Of a stretch of DNA of 64,000 nt, positions 1-7,269 are shown piece after piece. Origin of the DNA: Demequina rhizosphaerae (GTDB lineage Bacteria; Actinomycetota; Actinomycetes; Actinomycetales; Demequinaceae). Numbering within the stretch: the stretch's first letter is position 1; the number at the start of each line of letters is the position of its first letter. The translations under genes and the position numbers were made by a program. The stretch lies in assembly GCF_000971255.1 (NCBI RefSeq), contig NZ_BBMC01000003.1, positions 248,001 through 312,000 on the forward strand. Reading direction: 5' to 3'. Below the pieces are notes generated by a model. It saw nothing but the letters and a program-made list of their open reading frames with translations, was not told where the DNA came from and did not search any database.

Positions 1-1011
1 GTCGTGTTCGCGCTCGGCGCGTCCGTGACCTGGAACTTCCTCCAGGGCTTCGAGACGTCGACCAACGAGGTCGCCGACTACGAGGGCCCCGGCCAGGGCA
101 ACGTGCAGGTGGTCATCGAGAGCGGCGCGACCGGCACGGACATCGCCGCAACCCTGTACGACGCGGGCGTCATCGCGTCGACGCAGTCGTTCATCATCGC
201 GGCGAACGACAACCCCGACTCGGCGTCGATCACGCCGGGCTACTACTTCATGCACAAGGAGATGAAGGCGGAGTACGCCCTCGCCGCGCTGCTCGACCCG
301 TCGAACCGCGACGTGCGCTCCATCACCATCCCCGAGGGCAAGTCGCTCGACTACTACTACCAGTCGATCGCGAACCTCACCGGCACCACCAAGGACGAGG
401 TGATCGAGGCCGCGGAGAACACCGACGCTCTCGGCCTGCCGGAGGAGGCGAACGGCAACCTCGAGGGCTGGCTGTTCCCGTCGACGTACGAGTTCAACCC
501 CGGCGTCACCCCGCAGGAGGTGATGTCGAAGATGATCCAGCAGACCATCACCGTGCTCGACAAGTACGACGTCGCCGTCGAGGACCGCGAGCGCGTGCTC
601 ACCGTCGCGTCGCTGGTCGAGCGCGAGGCGAAGCTCGACGAGGACCGCGCGCAGATTGCGTCGGTGATCTACAACCGCCTCGACATCGACATGAAGCTCG
701 AGCTCGACTCGACGGTCAAGTACCTCACGCAGACCGAGGGCGTGTGGACGTCCGACGACGAGCGCGCGACGGACTCCCCGTACAACACGTACATGTACGC
801 GGGCCTCCCGCCTGGCCCGATCTCGGGACCGGGCGAGGCATCGATCAAGGCCGCGGTCAAGCCTGCCGACACGAACTACCTGTTCTTCGTGACGGTCAAC
901 CTCGACACGGGCGAGACCAAGTACGCGTCGGAGTACGCGGACCACCTGGCGAACGTCCAGGAGCTGCAGGAGTGGGTCGCCGCCAACCAGAGCGACGACT
1001 CCGACTCCTGA
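1..1011 (+). CDS. mltG: Endolytic murein transglycosylase MltG, 5'-truncated
   Basis: MltG (YceG family) is a membrane-anchored lytic transglycosylase that cuts nascent peptidoglycan glycan strands at the cytoplasmic membrane. The frame is open from the first base of the window, so the start and most of the N-terminal membrane anchor lie upstream. The visible 336 residues contain the end of a hydrophobic segment, a LysM-like region and the YceG catalytic domain. The motif SLVEREA carries the expected catalytic Glu at about visible residue 207, followed by IYNRL and the GLPPGPISGPGEASI block typical of the family. The C-terminus is short and acidic. It ends one base before aroE. The mltG-aroE-aroC order is common in actinobacteria, although here a pilus locus separates aroE from aroC. 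Confidence 0.93.
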   Translation, partial: VVFALGASVTWNFLQGFETSTNEVADYEGPGQGNVQVVIESGATGTDIAATLYDAGVIASTQSFIIAANDNPDSASITPGYYFMHKEMKAEYALAALLDPSNRDVRSITIPEGKSLDYYYQSIANLTGTTKDEVIEAAENTDALGLPEEANGNLEGWLFPSTYEFNPGVTPQEVMSKMIQQTITVLDKYDVAVEDRERVLTVASLVEREAKLDEDRAQIASVIYNRLDIDMKLELDSTVKYLTQTEGVWTSDDERATDSPYNTYMYAGLPPGPISGPGEASIKAAVKPADTNYLFFVTVNLDTGETKYASEYADHLANVQELQEWVAANQSDDSDS

Positions 1012-1012
1012 C

Positions 1013-1855
1013 GTGACGGCGACCTCCGGCCCGCGTCGCGCGGGCGTGCTCGGGCACCCGATCGCGCACTCGCTGTCCCCGGTGCTGCACCGGTCGGCGT
1101 ACCGCGCGCTCGGGCTGGACTGGGAGTACGACGCGTACGACGTCGAGGCCGGGGGGCTGTCCGGCTTCCTCGACGGGATGGACGATGCGTGGGCCGGGCT
1201 GTCGCTGACGATGCCTCTCAAGGTGGAGGCGGTCCCGCTCATGGACTTCGTCGAGTCGATGGCGAAGCTGGTCGGCGCGGTCAACACCGTGCTCGTGCAG
1301 GACATCGGCGGCTCACGGCAGCTCGTGGGCGCCAACACCGACGTGTGGGGCATCCAGGCCGCGTTCCGCGAGGCCGGCGTGACCGACGCATCGTCCGGGC
1401 TCATCATCGGCGGGGGAGCGACCGCGACCTCCGCGATGGCGGCGCTCGGCGCGCTCGGCGTCACCACGCCCTACGTGGCCGTGCGGTCCCGCGGACGGGC
1501 CGGCGGGCTGCTCCGCGCGGCCACCAAGATGGGCGTTCACCCGAAATTCATCTCCCTCGAGGAGATCCCTTCCGTCATGCCCTTCGTGGAGGCCGTCGTG
1601 TCCACGGTGCCGGCCGAGGCGGGGGAGCGGATCGCATCGTCACTTTCCGGAATTCGCGAGGGTTCCGTGCTTCTCGATGTCGTTTATGAACCCCTTGTCA
1701 CACCATTGAGTATCCGATTTGTAGCATTTGACGGAATTGCGATCGGCGGCGAGCGAATGCTGCTCCATCAGGCCGCTGAGCAGGTACGACTCATGACCGG
1801 GCGCACTGCGCCTATTACGGAAATGGGAAATTCCCTGCGCGACGTGTTGAATTAG
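1013..1855 (+). CDS. aroE: Shikimate dehydrogenase
   Basis: AroE reduces 3-dehydroshikimate to shikimate with NADPH in the chorismate pathway. The 280-residue protein begins at a GTG one base after the mltG stop. It shows the substrate motif HSLSP near residue 20, LTMPLK with the catalytic Lys near 68, GANTDVWG near 105, the GGGATATS dinucleotide-binding loop near 130, and GGERMLLHQAAEQ near the C-terminus. Length is normal. From about base 1535 onward the codon choice changes: AT-ending codons such as ctt, gat, tat, ttt, gta and att cluster in the last 100 or so codons. This gives a local GC dip that continues into the pilB leader. Confidence 0.96.
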   Translation: MTATSGPRRAGVLGHPIAHSLSPVLHRSAYRALGLDWEYDAYDVEAGGLSGFLDGMDDAWAGLSLTMPLKVEAVPLMDFVESMAKLVGAVNTVLVQDIGGSRQLVGANTDVWGIQAAFREAGVTDASSGLIIGGGATATSAMAALGALGVTTPYVAVRSRGRAGGLLRAATKMGVHPKFISLEEIPSVMPFVEAVVSTVPAEAGERIASSLSGIREGSVLLDVVYEPLVTPLSIRFVAFDGIAIGGERMLLHQAAEQVRLMTGRTAPITEMGNSLRDVLN

Positions 1856-1861
1856 TAACAC

Positions 1862-1889
1862 TTCAGCCCCGAGCCATCAATGCCGATGG
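1862..1889 (+). promoter_or_regulatory. Candidate FliA/WhiG-like promoter of pilB
   Basis: TTCAG (1862-1866), a 15-nt spacer and GCCGATGG (1882-1889) resemble the sigma-28 family consensus TAAA-N15-GCCGATAA. The same layout is found before pilT and pilM. The next 14 bases of context (ATGGTAGGTTCACG, 1886-1899) recur with one change upstream of pilT (3605-3618). The assignment rests on resemblance only. Confidence 0.4.
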
Positions 1890-1931
1890 TAGGTTCACGA
1901 TCGTTCATCGAGCGCGTGAGGGGGCGCCTAC

Positions 1932-3590
1932 ATGAAGCAGCTGGGGACCATCCTGTTGGAGGATGGTGCGCTCACCGAGGAGATGCTCGCCGAGGGCATC
2001 GACGAGCAGCAGGCGCGGGGTCAGTCCCTGGGCCGCACGCTCGTCGAGATGGGTTTCATCTCCGAGGGTCAGCTGGTGCGCGCGCTCGCCTCGCAGGTCG
2101 GCATGGAGTTCGTCGAGCTCGCCGAGTTCCCGGTCGACCGCGCCGCCGTCTCGCTCGTGCCCGACACCGTCTGCCGCCGCCACGCGGCGCTGCCGATCGC
2201 GATCGACGGGGACTTCCTCAAGGTCGCGATGTCGAACCCGGGGAACGTGGTCGCGGTCGACGACATCCGGACGATGACGCGCAAGAGCGTCATCCCGGTG
2301 GTGGCGGCGCACGACGACGTCATGCAGGCGATCGACCGTTACTGCCGCTCGGACGCCGAGCTCAAGGACCTCCAGGGTGCTCTCGACGAGCAGGAGGAGG
2401 TCGACCTCTCGCAGATCGGCGACGTGATCGAGGACGACGCGCCCATCGTGCGCTTCGTCAACCTGCTCATCACGCAGGCGATCCAGGACCGTGCCTCGGA
2501 CATCCACCTCGAGCCGGGCGAGAAGGACATGCGCGTCCGGTACCGCATCGACGGCGTGCTCCACGAGATGAACGCGGCGCCCAAGTCGATCCAGAACGGC
2601 GTGATCTCGCGCATCAAGATCATGTCGGACATCGACATCGCCGAGCGCCGCAAGCCGCAGGACGGCCGCCTCTCCGTCAACCACCAGGGCAGGAAGATCG
2701 ACCTTCGCGTCGCGACGCTGCCCACGGTGTGGGGCGAGAAGGTCGTCATGCGCATCCTCGACAACTCCACCGCGACGATGGACCTCGAGGACCTCGGCAT
2801 CCGCGAGCGGAACCTCTCGCTTTATGAGACGTCCTACGTGAAGCCGTACGGCATGATCCTCGTGACCGGCCCGACCGGTTCCGGAAAGTCGACGACGCTG
2901 TACGCGACGCTCAACCAGGTGTCGCGACCCGAGATCAACGTCATCACCGTCGAGGACCCGGTCGAGTACCGGATCCCCGGCATCAACCAGGTGCAGGTGA
3001 ACGTCAAGGCGGGCCTCACGTTCGCCGGCGCGCTGCGCTCGATCCTGCGTTCCGACCCCGACGTGGTGCTCCTCGGTGAGATCCGTGACGGCGAGACCGC
3101 GCAGATCGCGATCGAGGCGGCGCTCACCGGTCACCTCGTGCTCTCGACGCTGCACACCAACGACGCGCCGTCCGCCATCACGCGACTCATCGAGATGGGC
3201 ATCGAGCCCTTCCTCGTGGGCTCCGCGGTGGACTGCGTGATCGCCCAGCGACTCGCCCGACGCCTGTGCTCGCACTGCAAGGAGGCGTACACGCCGACGG
3301 GCTACGAGCTCGAGCGGTTCGGGTGGGTGGACGGCCAGCACCTGCCGGAGCTGTTCCGTCCGGCGGGCTGCTCGCGGTGCTCGCAGACGGGGTATCGGGG
3401 GCGTCTCGCGCTCCACGAGATCATGCCGGTCAACGAGGACCTCGAGCGTCTCGCGGTGGCGCGGGCGTCGTCCGCGGAGATCGGTCGCACGGCTCGAGAC
3501 GCGGGCATGGAGACGCTGATCGAGGACGGCTGGGCGAAGGTCTGCGACGGTCTGACTTCCGTCGAAGAGCTTCTGCGAGTCGTGAAATAG
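1932..3590 (+). CDS. pilB: Type IV pilus extension ATPase PilB
   Basis: PilB is the hexameric cytoplasmic ATPase (GspE/PulE family) that powers pilin polymerisation on the PilC platform. The 552-residue product starts at an ATG preceded by GAGGGGG. It has an N-terminal MshEN-type domain (about 1-150), then the ATPase core with Walker A GPTGSGKST at about 313-321, the Asp box VEDPVEY, Walker B LLGEIRDGET and the His box LSTLHTNDA. A tetracysteine zinc site follows (CSHC near 446 and CSRC near 480). All key motifs are intact and length is typical. It is the first gene of the pilus locus, 76 bases after aroE, with a candidate sigma-28-like promoter in that gap. Confidence 0.95.
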   Translation: MKQLGTILLEDGALTEEMLAEGIDEQQARGQSLGRTLVEMGFISEGQLVRALASQVGMEFVELAEFPVDRAAVSLVPDTVCRRHAALPIAIDGDFLKVAMSNPGNVVAVDDIRTMTRKSVIPVVAAHDDVMQAIDRYCRSDAELKDLQGALDEQEEVDLSQIGDVIEDDAPIVRFVNLLITQAIQDRASDIHLEPGEKDMRVRYRIDGVLHEMNAAPKSIQNGVISRIKIMSDIDIAERRKPQDGRLSVNHQGRKIDLRVATLPTVWGEKVVMRILDNSTATMDLEDLGIRERNLSLYETSYVKPYGMILVTGPTGSGKSTTLYATLNQVSRPEINVITVEDPVEYRIPGINQVQVNVKAGLTFAGALRSILRSDPDVVLLGEIRDGETAQIAIEAALTGHLVLSTLHTNDAPSAITRLIEMGIEPFLVGSAVDCVIAQRLARRLCSHCKEAYTPTGYELERFGWVDGQHLPELFRPAGCSRCSQTGYRGRLALHEIMPVNEDLERLAVARASSAEIGRTARDAGMETLIEDGWAKVCDGLTSVEELLRVVK

Positions 3591-3598
3591 GAAAAGTC

Positions 3599-3625
3599 TT
3601 AAGAATGGTAGATTCACGCCGATAG
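3599..3625 (+). promoter_or_regulatory. Candidate FliA/WhiG-like promoter of pilT
   Basis: TTAAG (3599-3603), a 14-nt spacer and GCCGATAG (3618-3625) form the best of the three sigma-28-like matches in the pilus locus. It starts nine bases after the pilB stop. The predicted start site, about 7 bases downstream, would make a leader of about 40 nt containing the hairpin at 3634-3655. Confidence 0.42.
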
Positions 3626-3633
3626 TTGGAGGG

Positions 3634-3655
3634 AATGCGCAGAATATTGCGCATT
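3634..3655 (+). promoter_or_regulatory. Inverted repeat in the pilT leader
   Basis: AATGCGCA (3634-3641) and TGCGCATT (3648-3655) are perfect 8-bp arms around the 6-nt loop GAATAT. They lie between the candidate promoter and the pilT ribosome-binding site GGGAGG (3661-3666). The repeat could be a protein-binding operator or an RNA hairpin affecting pilT expression. A related palindrome, ATAATGCGCATTAT, lies at 60219-60232. Confidence 0.45.
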
Positions 3656-3670
3656 TTCGAGGGAGGACGC

Positions 3671-5380
3671 ATGACTTCGGAGTTTCAGCCGGATGGTGGC
3701 GCATGGTTCGCGCCCCAGGATGGCGTTATGCCTGAGCGGCCTATCGCGGCCCAGCCGCAGGCGCCGTCTGCGGCGCCCGCCCCGGTGCAGCCCCAGGCTC
3801 CCGTGACGCCTCCCGCGGCGCCCGCCGCTCCGGCTGCCGGTGCGCCGGTGGCTCCGCAGGCTCCGGCTCCCGGTGCTCCCGCCGCCGCCTCGCCGGTGTC
3901 GCCCTCGCTACACCAGCCGGCCTCGCAGGCCATCCGCCGCGCGCCGTTCCTCGAGGAGCGCCGTCCGTACACGGGCCAGCCCGCGACGCCGCCCGCCGGC
4001 GCGCCGCAGGTGCCCGCCGCATCGTCCCCGGTCACGCCGCCCGCCGGCGCCCCGGTCGCCCCGCCCGCGGGTGGGCCCACCGCCATGCAGGCGCCGGTGC
4101 CGCCGAGCGACGCCGCCGCCGCGTTCGCCGCGGTCGCCCAGACGCAGGGCGCCTTCATGCCGGCGCCCGAGCCGGCTCAGGGGGCCCCGAAGGAGGAGCC
4201 CAAGCCGGCTCCCGCGCAGCAGGCTGCTCCCGGCCCGAAGGCCCAGCCGGTGGGCAAGCGCGTCGGCATGACGACCTCGCGCGATGCCGAGGATCTCGAC
4301 ATCAACGTGGCGCTGCGCCAGATGATGAAGCTCGGCGCGTCGGACCTCCACGTCACGACGGGCGCGCCGCCGATGGTGCGTCTCGATGGCGAGCTCACGC
4401 CGCTCGAGGGTTTCGGCAAGCTCAACCCAGAGGGCCTGCAGCGCACGCTGTACTCGATCCTCACGCAGAAGCAGCGCGAGACGTTCGAGGAGCACCTCGA
4501 GCTCGACTTCTCGTACGCGGTGGTGGGGGAGGCGCGCTTCCGCGTCAACCTCTACATGCAGCGCTCGTCGCTCGGTGCCGCGTTCCGTGTGATCCCCTAC
4601 GAGATCAAGCCGCTCGAGGCGCTGGGCATCCCGCCGGCCGTCGCGGGCTTCGCGTCCAAGCCGCGTGGCCTGGTGCTCGTCACCGGCCCGACCGGCTCGG
4701 GCAAGTCGACGACGCTCGCGTCGCTTATCGACCTGGTGAACCGCCAGCGCTCCGACCACATCATGACGGTCGAGGACCCGATCGAGTTCCTGCACAAGCA
4801 CAAGAAGTCGCTGGTCAACCAGCGCGAGGTCGGCGCGGACACGCTGTCGTTCAAGAACGCGCTCAAGCACGTGCTGCGTCAGGACCCGGACGTCATCCTC
4901 GTGGGTGAGATGCGTGACCTGGAGACGATCCAGGTCGCGCTGACCGCCGCCGAGACCGGCCACCTCGTGTTCGCGACGCTGCACACGCAGGACACGGCGC
5001 AGACGATCGACCGCATCATCGACGTGTTCCCTGCGGAGCAGCAGGCACAGGTGCGCACGCAGCTCGGCACGGCGATCCAGGGCGTGATGTGCCAGGCGCT
5101 GTGCAAGAGGTCCGACGGTCCGGGCCGTGCGGTCGCGGTCGAGGTCATGGTCGCCACGCCGGCGATCCGCAACCTCATCCGCGAGGGCAAGACCCACCAG
5201 ATCTACTCGATGCTGCAGGCTGGCTCGAAGCAGGGCATGCAGACGATGGACCAGCACCTCGCGGCGCTGGTGAAGCAGGGACGCATCTCGTACGACACGG
5301 GCGCGGAGATGTGCCACCACCTCGAGGACTTCAACCGCCTGTGCGGTCGTGGTCAGCTGGCCGGGGCGGAGGCGCACTGA
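3671..5380 (+). CDS. pilT: Type IV pilus retraction ATPase PilT with long Pro/Ala-rich N-terminus
   Basis: PilT depolymerises the pilus. I chose ATG 3671 because GGGAGG sits 4 bases upstream; in-frame starts further upstream would overlap the candidate promoter and hairpin. The product is 569 residues, about 200 longer than usual PilT. Residues about 15-195 are a low-complexity Pro/Ala/Gln-rich tract, probably disordered. The PilT core follows: ASDLHVT near 225, Walker A GPTGSGKST at about 339-347, VEDPIEF, LVGEMRDLET, FATLHTQDTA, and the PilT hallmark AIRNLIREGK near 500, which separates PilT from PilB. The pilC start codon overlaps its stop. Confidence 0.93.
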   Translation: MTSEFQPDGGAWFAPQDGVMPERPIAAQPQAPSAAPAPVQPQAPVTPPAAPAAPAAGAPVAPQAPAPGAPAAASPVSPSLHQPASQAIRRAPFLEERRPYTGQPATPPAGAPQVPAASSPVTPPAGAPVAPPAGGPTAMQAPVPPSDAAAAFAAVAQTQGAFMPAPEPAQGAPKEEPKPAPAQQAAPGPKAQPVGKRVGMTTSRDAEDLDINVALRQMMKLGASDLHVTTGAPPMVRLDGELTPLEGFGKLNPEGLQRTLYSILTQKQRETFEEHLELDFSYAVVGEARFRVNLYMQRSSLGAAFRVIPYEIKPLEALGIPPAVAGFASKPRGLVLVTGPTGSGKSTTLASLIDLVNRQRSDHIMTVEDPIEFLHKHKKSLVNQREVGADTLSFKNALKHVLRQDPDVILVGEMRDLETIQVALTAAETGHLVFATLHTQDTAQTIDRIIDVFPAEQQAQVRTQLGTAIQGVMCQALCKRSDGPGRAVAVEVMVATPAIRNLIREGKTHQIYSMLQAGSKQGMQTMDQHLAALVKQGRISYDTGAEMCHHLEDFNRLCGRGQLAGAEAH

Positions 5381-6621
5381 TGGCTCCGGTGGCGACCGCT
5401 CAGGTCAAGAAGTTCAACTACGAGGTCCGCGACTCCCAGGGCAAGATCCAGAAGGGGTCCATCGAGGCGCCCTCCGAGGCTGCCGTTGCCGGTCGCCTGA
5501 AGGAGATGGGCCTCGCCGCCGTCTCCATCAACGAGGTCAACACCGGTGGGCTGAACGCCGACATTCACATCCCCGGCATCACCGATCGCATCAAACTCAA
5601 GGACGTCGCGATCCTCTCGCGCCAGCTTGCGACGATGATCTCCGCAGGCCTTTCGCTGCTGCGCGCGCTCTCCATCCTGGCGGAGCAGACGGAGAACCAA
5701 GCCCTCGCCAAGATCGTTCACGAGGTGCGATCGGACGTCGAGTCGGGATCGTCGTTCTCGGCCGCGCTCGGGAAGCACCCGAGGGCGTTCCCTCCGCTTA
5801 TGGTCAACATGGTCCGTGCCGGCGAGGTCGGAGGCTTTCTGGACCGAGTCCTGCTCTCCGTTGCGGAGAACTTCGAGTCCGAGGTGGCGCTTCGCGGCAA
5901 GGTGAAGTCCGCGATGACCTACCCGGTCGTCGTTTTCGTGATCGCCATCCTTGCGGTCACGGGCATGCTGCTCTTCATCGTTCCGGTGTTCGCGACGATG
6001 TTCTCGGACCTGGGCGGCGAACTTCCGTTCCTGACGCAGATCCTCGTCGTGATGTCGGATGGCCTGCGAGTCGGAATCATCCCCTTCATCGTCCTGATCG
6101 CGATCGGCGTGTGGCTGTACCGCAAGAACCGGTACAAGGAAGGCTTCAGGGAGAAGGTCGAGCCCTTCTACCTGAAGGTCCCTGTCTTTGGAGGTCTCAC
6201 CCAGAAGATCGCGGTGGCTCGCTTCACGCGCAACCTGGCGGCGATGCTGCGTTCCGGCGTGCCGATCCTCCAGGCGCTCGACATCGTGGGTGAGGCCAGC
6301 GGCAACATCGTGATCGAGCGAGCAGCGAAGGCTGTGCGTGAGTCGGTGCGCACAGGAAACTCGCTGGCAAAGCCACTCGCCGAGCACCCGGTGTTCCCGC
6401 CGATGGTCGTACAGATGATGGCGGTCGGCGAAGACACAGGCGCGCTCGACGACATGCTCGACAAGATCGCCGACTTCTACGACCAGGAGGTCGAGGCGAC
6501 TACCGAGGCGCTGACGTCGCTCATCGAGCCGATCATGATCGCGGTCCTCGGAGGCATCGTCGGCTTCATGGTGATCGGTCTGTACATGCCCATCTTCGGA
6601 GTCTTCGACCTCATCCAATAG
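5380..6621 (+). CDS. pilC: Type IV pilus inner-membrane platform protein PilC
   Basis: PilC (GspF family) is the membrane platform on which PilB and PilT act. The ATG shares its A with the pilT TGA, so translation is coupled; the longer open frame beginning inside pilT is rejected. The 413-residue protein has two GspF domains, each with a helical cytoplasmic half, for example LSRQLATMISAGLSLLRAL near 76 and ARFTRNLAAMLRSGVPILQ near 280. Three membrane helices are visible, near residues 185-208, 228-246 and 387-410. Length and layout are standard. Confidence 0.95.
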   Translation: MAPVATAQVKKFNYEVRDSQGKIQKGSIEAPSEAAVAGRLKEMGLAAVSINEVNTGGLNADIHIPGITDRIKLKDVAILSRQLATMISAGLSLLRALSILAEQTENQALAKIVHEVRSDVESGSSFSAALGKHPRAFPPLMVNMVRAGEVGGFLDRVLLSVAENFESEVALRGKVKSAMTYPVVVFVIAILAVTGMLLFIVPVFATMFSDLGGELPFLTQILVVMSDGLRVGIIPFIVLIAIGVWLYRKNRYKEGFREKVEPFYLKVPVFGGLTQKIAVARFTRNLAAMLRSGVPILQALDIVGEASGNIVIERAAKAVRESVRTGNSLAKPLAEHPVFPPMVVQMMAVGEDTGALDDMLDKIADFYDQEVEATTEALTSLIEPIMIAVLGGIVGFMVIGLYMPIFGVFDLIQ

Positions 6622-6717
6622 AGCTTCGCTTCGGCGTTCCTGAGGGAATTCCGAGGAGGAGGGGCCCGCACGGGTCCTCATCAACCCATAGAGATAGAAA
6701 CTGATCAGGAGAAAACA

Positions 6718-7167
6718 ATGATCGCTCGCATTCAGAAGAGCATGGAGAAGCGTGACGCAGGCTTCACGCTGATCGAGCTCCTCGTCGTCATGATCATCAT
6801 CGGCATCCTCGCCGCCATCGCGATCCCGCTGTTCCTCAACCAGCGCAAGAAGGCCGAGGACTCGGCTGCAAAGGCGGACGTCTCGACTCTCGGCAAGGAG
6901 ATCGCCACCTACTTCGTCGACAACGACGACGAGACCTTCACCATCGCTGATGGCACGGGTCGCTACGTGATGTCCGGTGGCGACATCACTGGCACGCAGG
7001 ACCTTGGCAAGGTCTCCAAGAACGTCGAGCTGACCGACCTCGACGTCACCGACTCGCAGACCTGGTGCGTCGAGGTGACGAACGACCAGGGTGACAAGCA
7101 GGTCTTCTCGTACTCCTCGGCCAGCGGCCTGTACGACGGCACCTGCGCTGCCGGCCCGACCACCTGA
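6718..7167 (+). CDS. pilA: Major type IV pilin
   Basis: This 149-residue prepilin is the likely pilus subunit. It has a 15-residue charged leader ending in Gly15, then FTLIELLVVMIIIGILAAIA, with Glu20 as the conserved Glu5 of the mature pilin. PilD should cut after Gly15 and methylate Phe16. Cys117 and Cys143 could form the C-terminal disulfide loop seen in many pilins. A ribosome-binding site (AGGAGA) precedes the ATG. The 96-base gap before it contains an imperfect GC hairpin around 6655-6680 and TAGAGAT/TAGAAAC boxes, so it may have its own promoter. A strong hairpin follows the gene, consistent with pilA being made in excess over downstream genes. Confidence 0.93.
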   Translation: MIARIQKSMEKRDAGFTLIELLVVMIIIGILAAIAIPLFLNQRKKAEDSAAKADVSTLGKEIATYFVDNDDETFTIADGTGRYVMSGGDITGTQDLGKVSKNVELTDLDVTDSQTWCVEVTNDQGDKQVFSYSSASGLYDGTCAAGPTT

Positions 7168-7184
7168 TATACGCGGTGATCGTC

Positions 7185-7219
7185 GTGTGGGGCGGAGCCG
7201 CTCAGGTTTCGCCCCACAC
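7185..7219 (+). terminator. Stem-loop after pilA
   Basis: GTGTGGGGCG (7185-7194) and CGCCCCACAC (7210-7219) form a perfect 10-bp stem with a 15-nt loop, 17 bases after the pilA stop. There is no long T tract, so it may act as a partial terminator or a 3' stabiliser between pilA and the minor pilin genes. Confidence 0.65.
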
Positions 7220-7269
7220 GGCACCGTCGCTCGCTCAATCGACGCTCTGAGACACGAGGGGACCACGCC

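Noticed and set aside
3626-3670. Earlier in-frame start for pilT at TTG 3626
   Set aside because: It would place the leader hairpin in the coding region and lacks a ribosome-binding site, while ATG 3671 has GGGAGG at good spacing.
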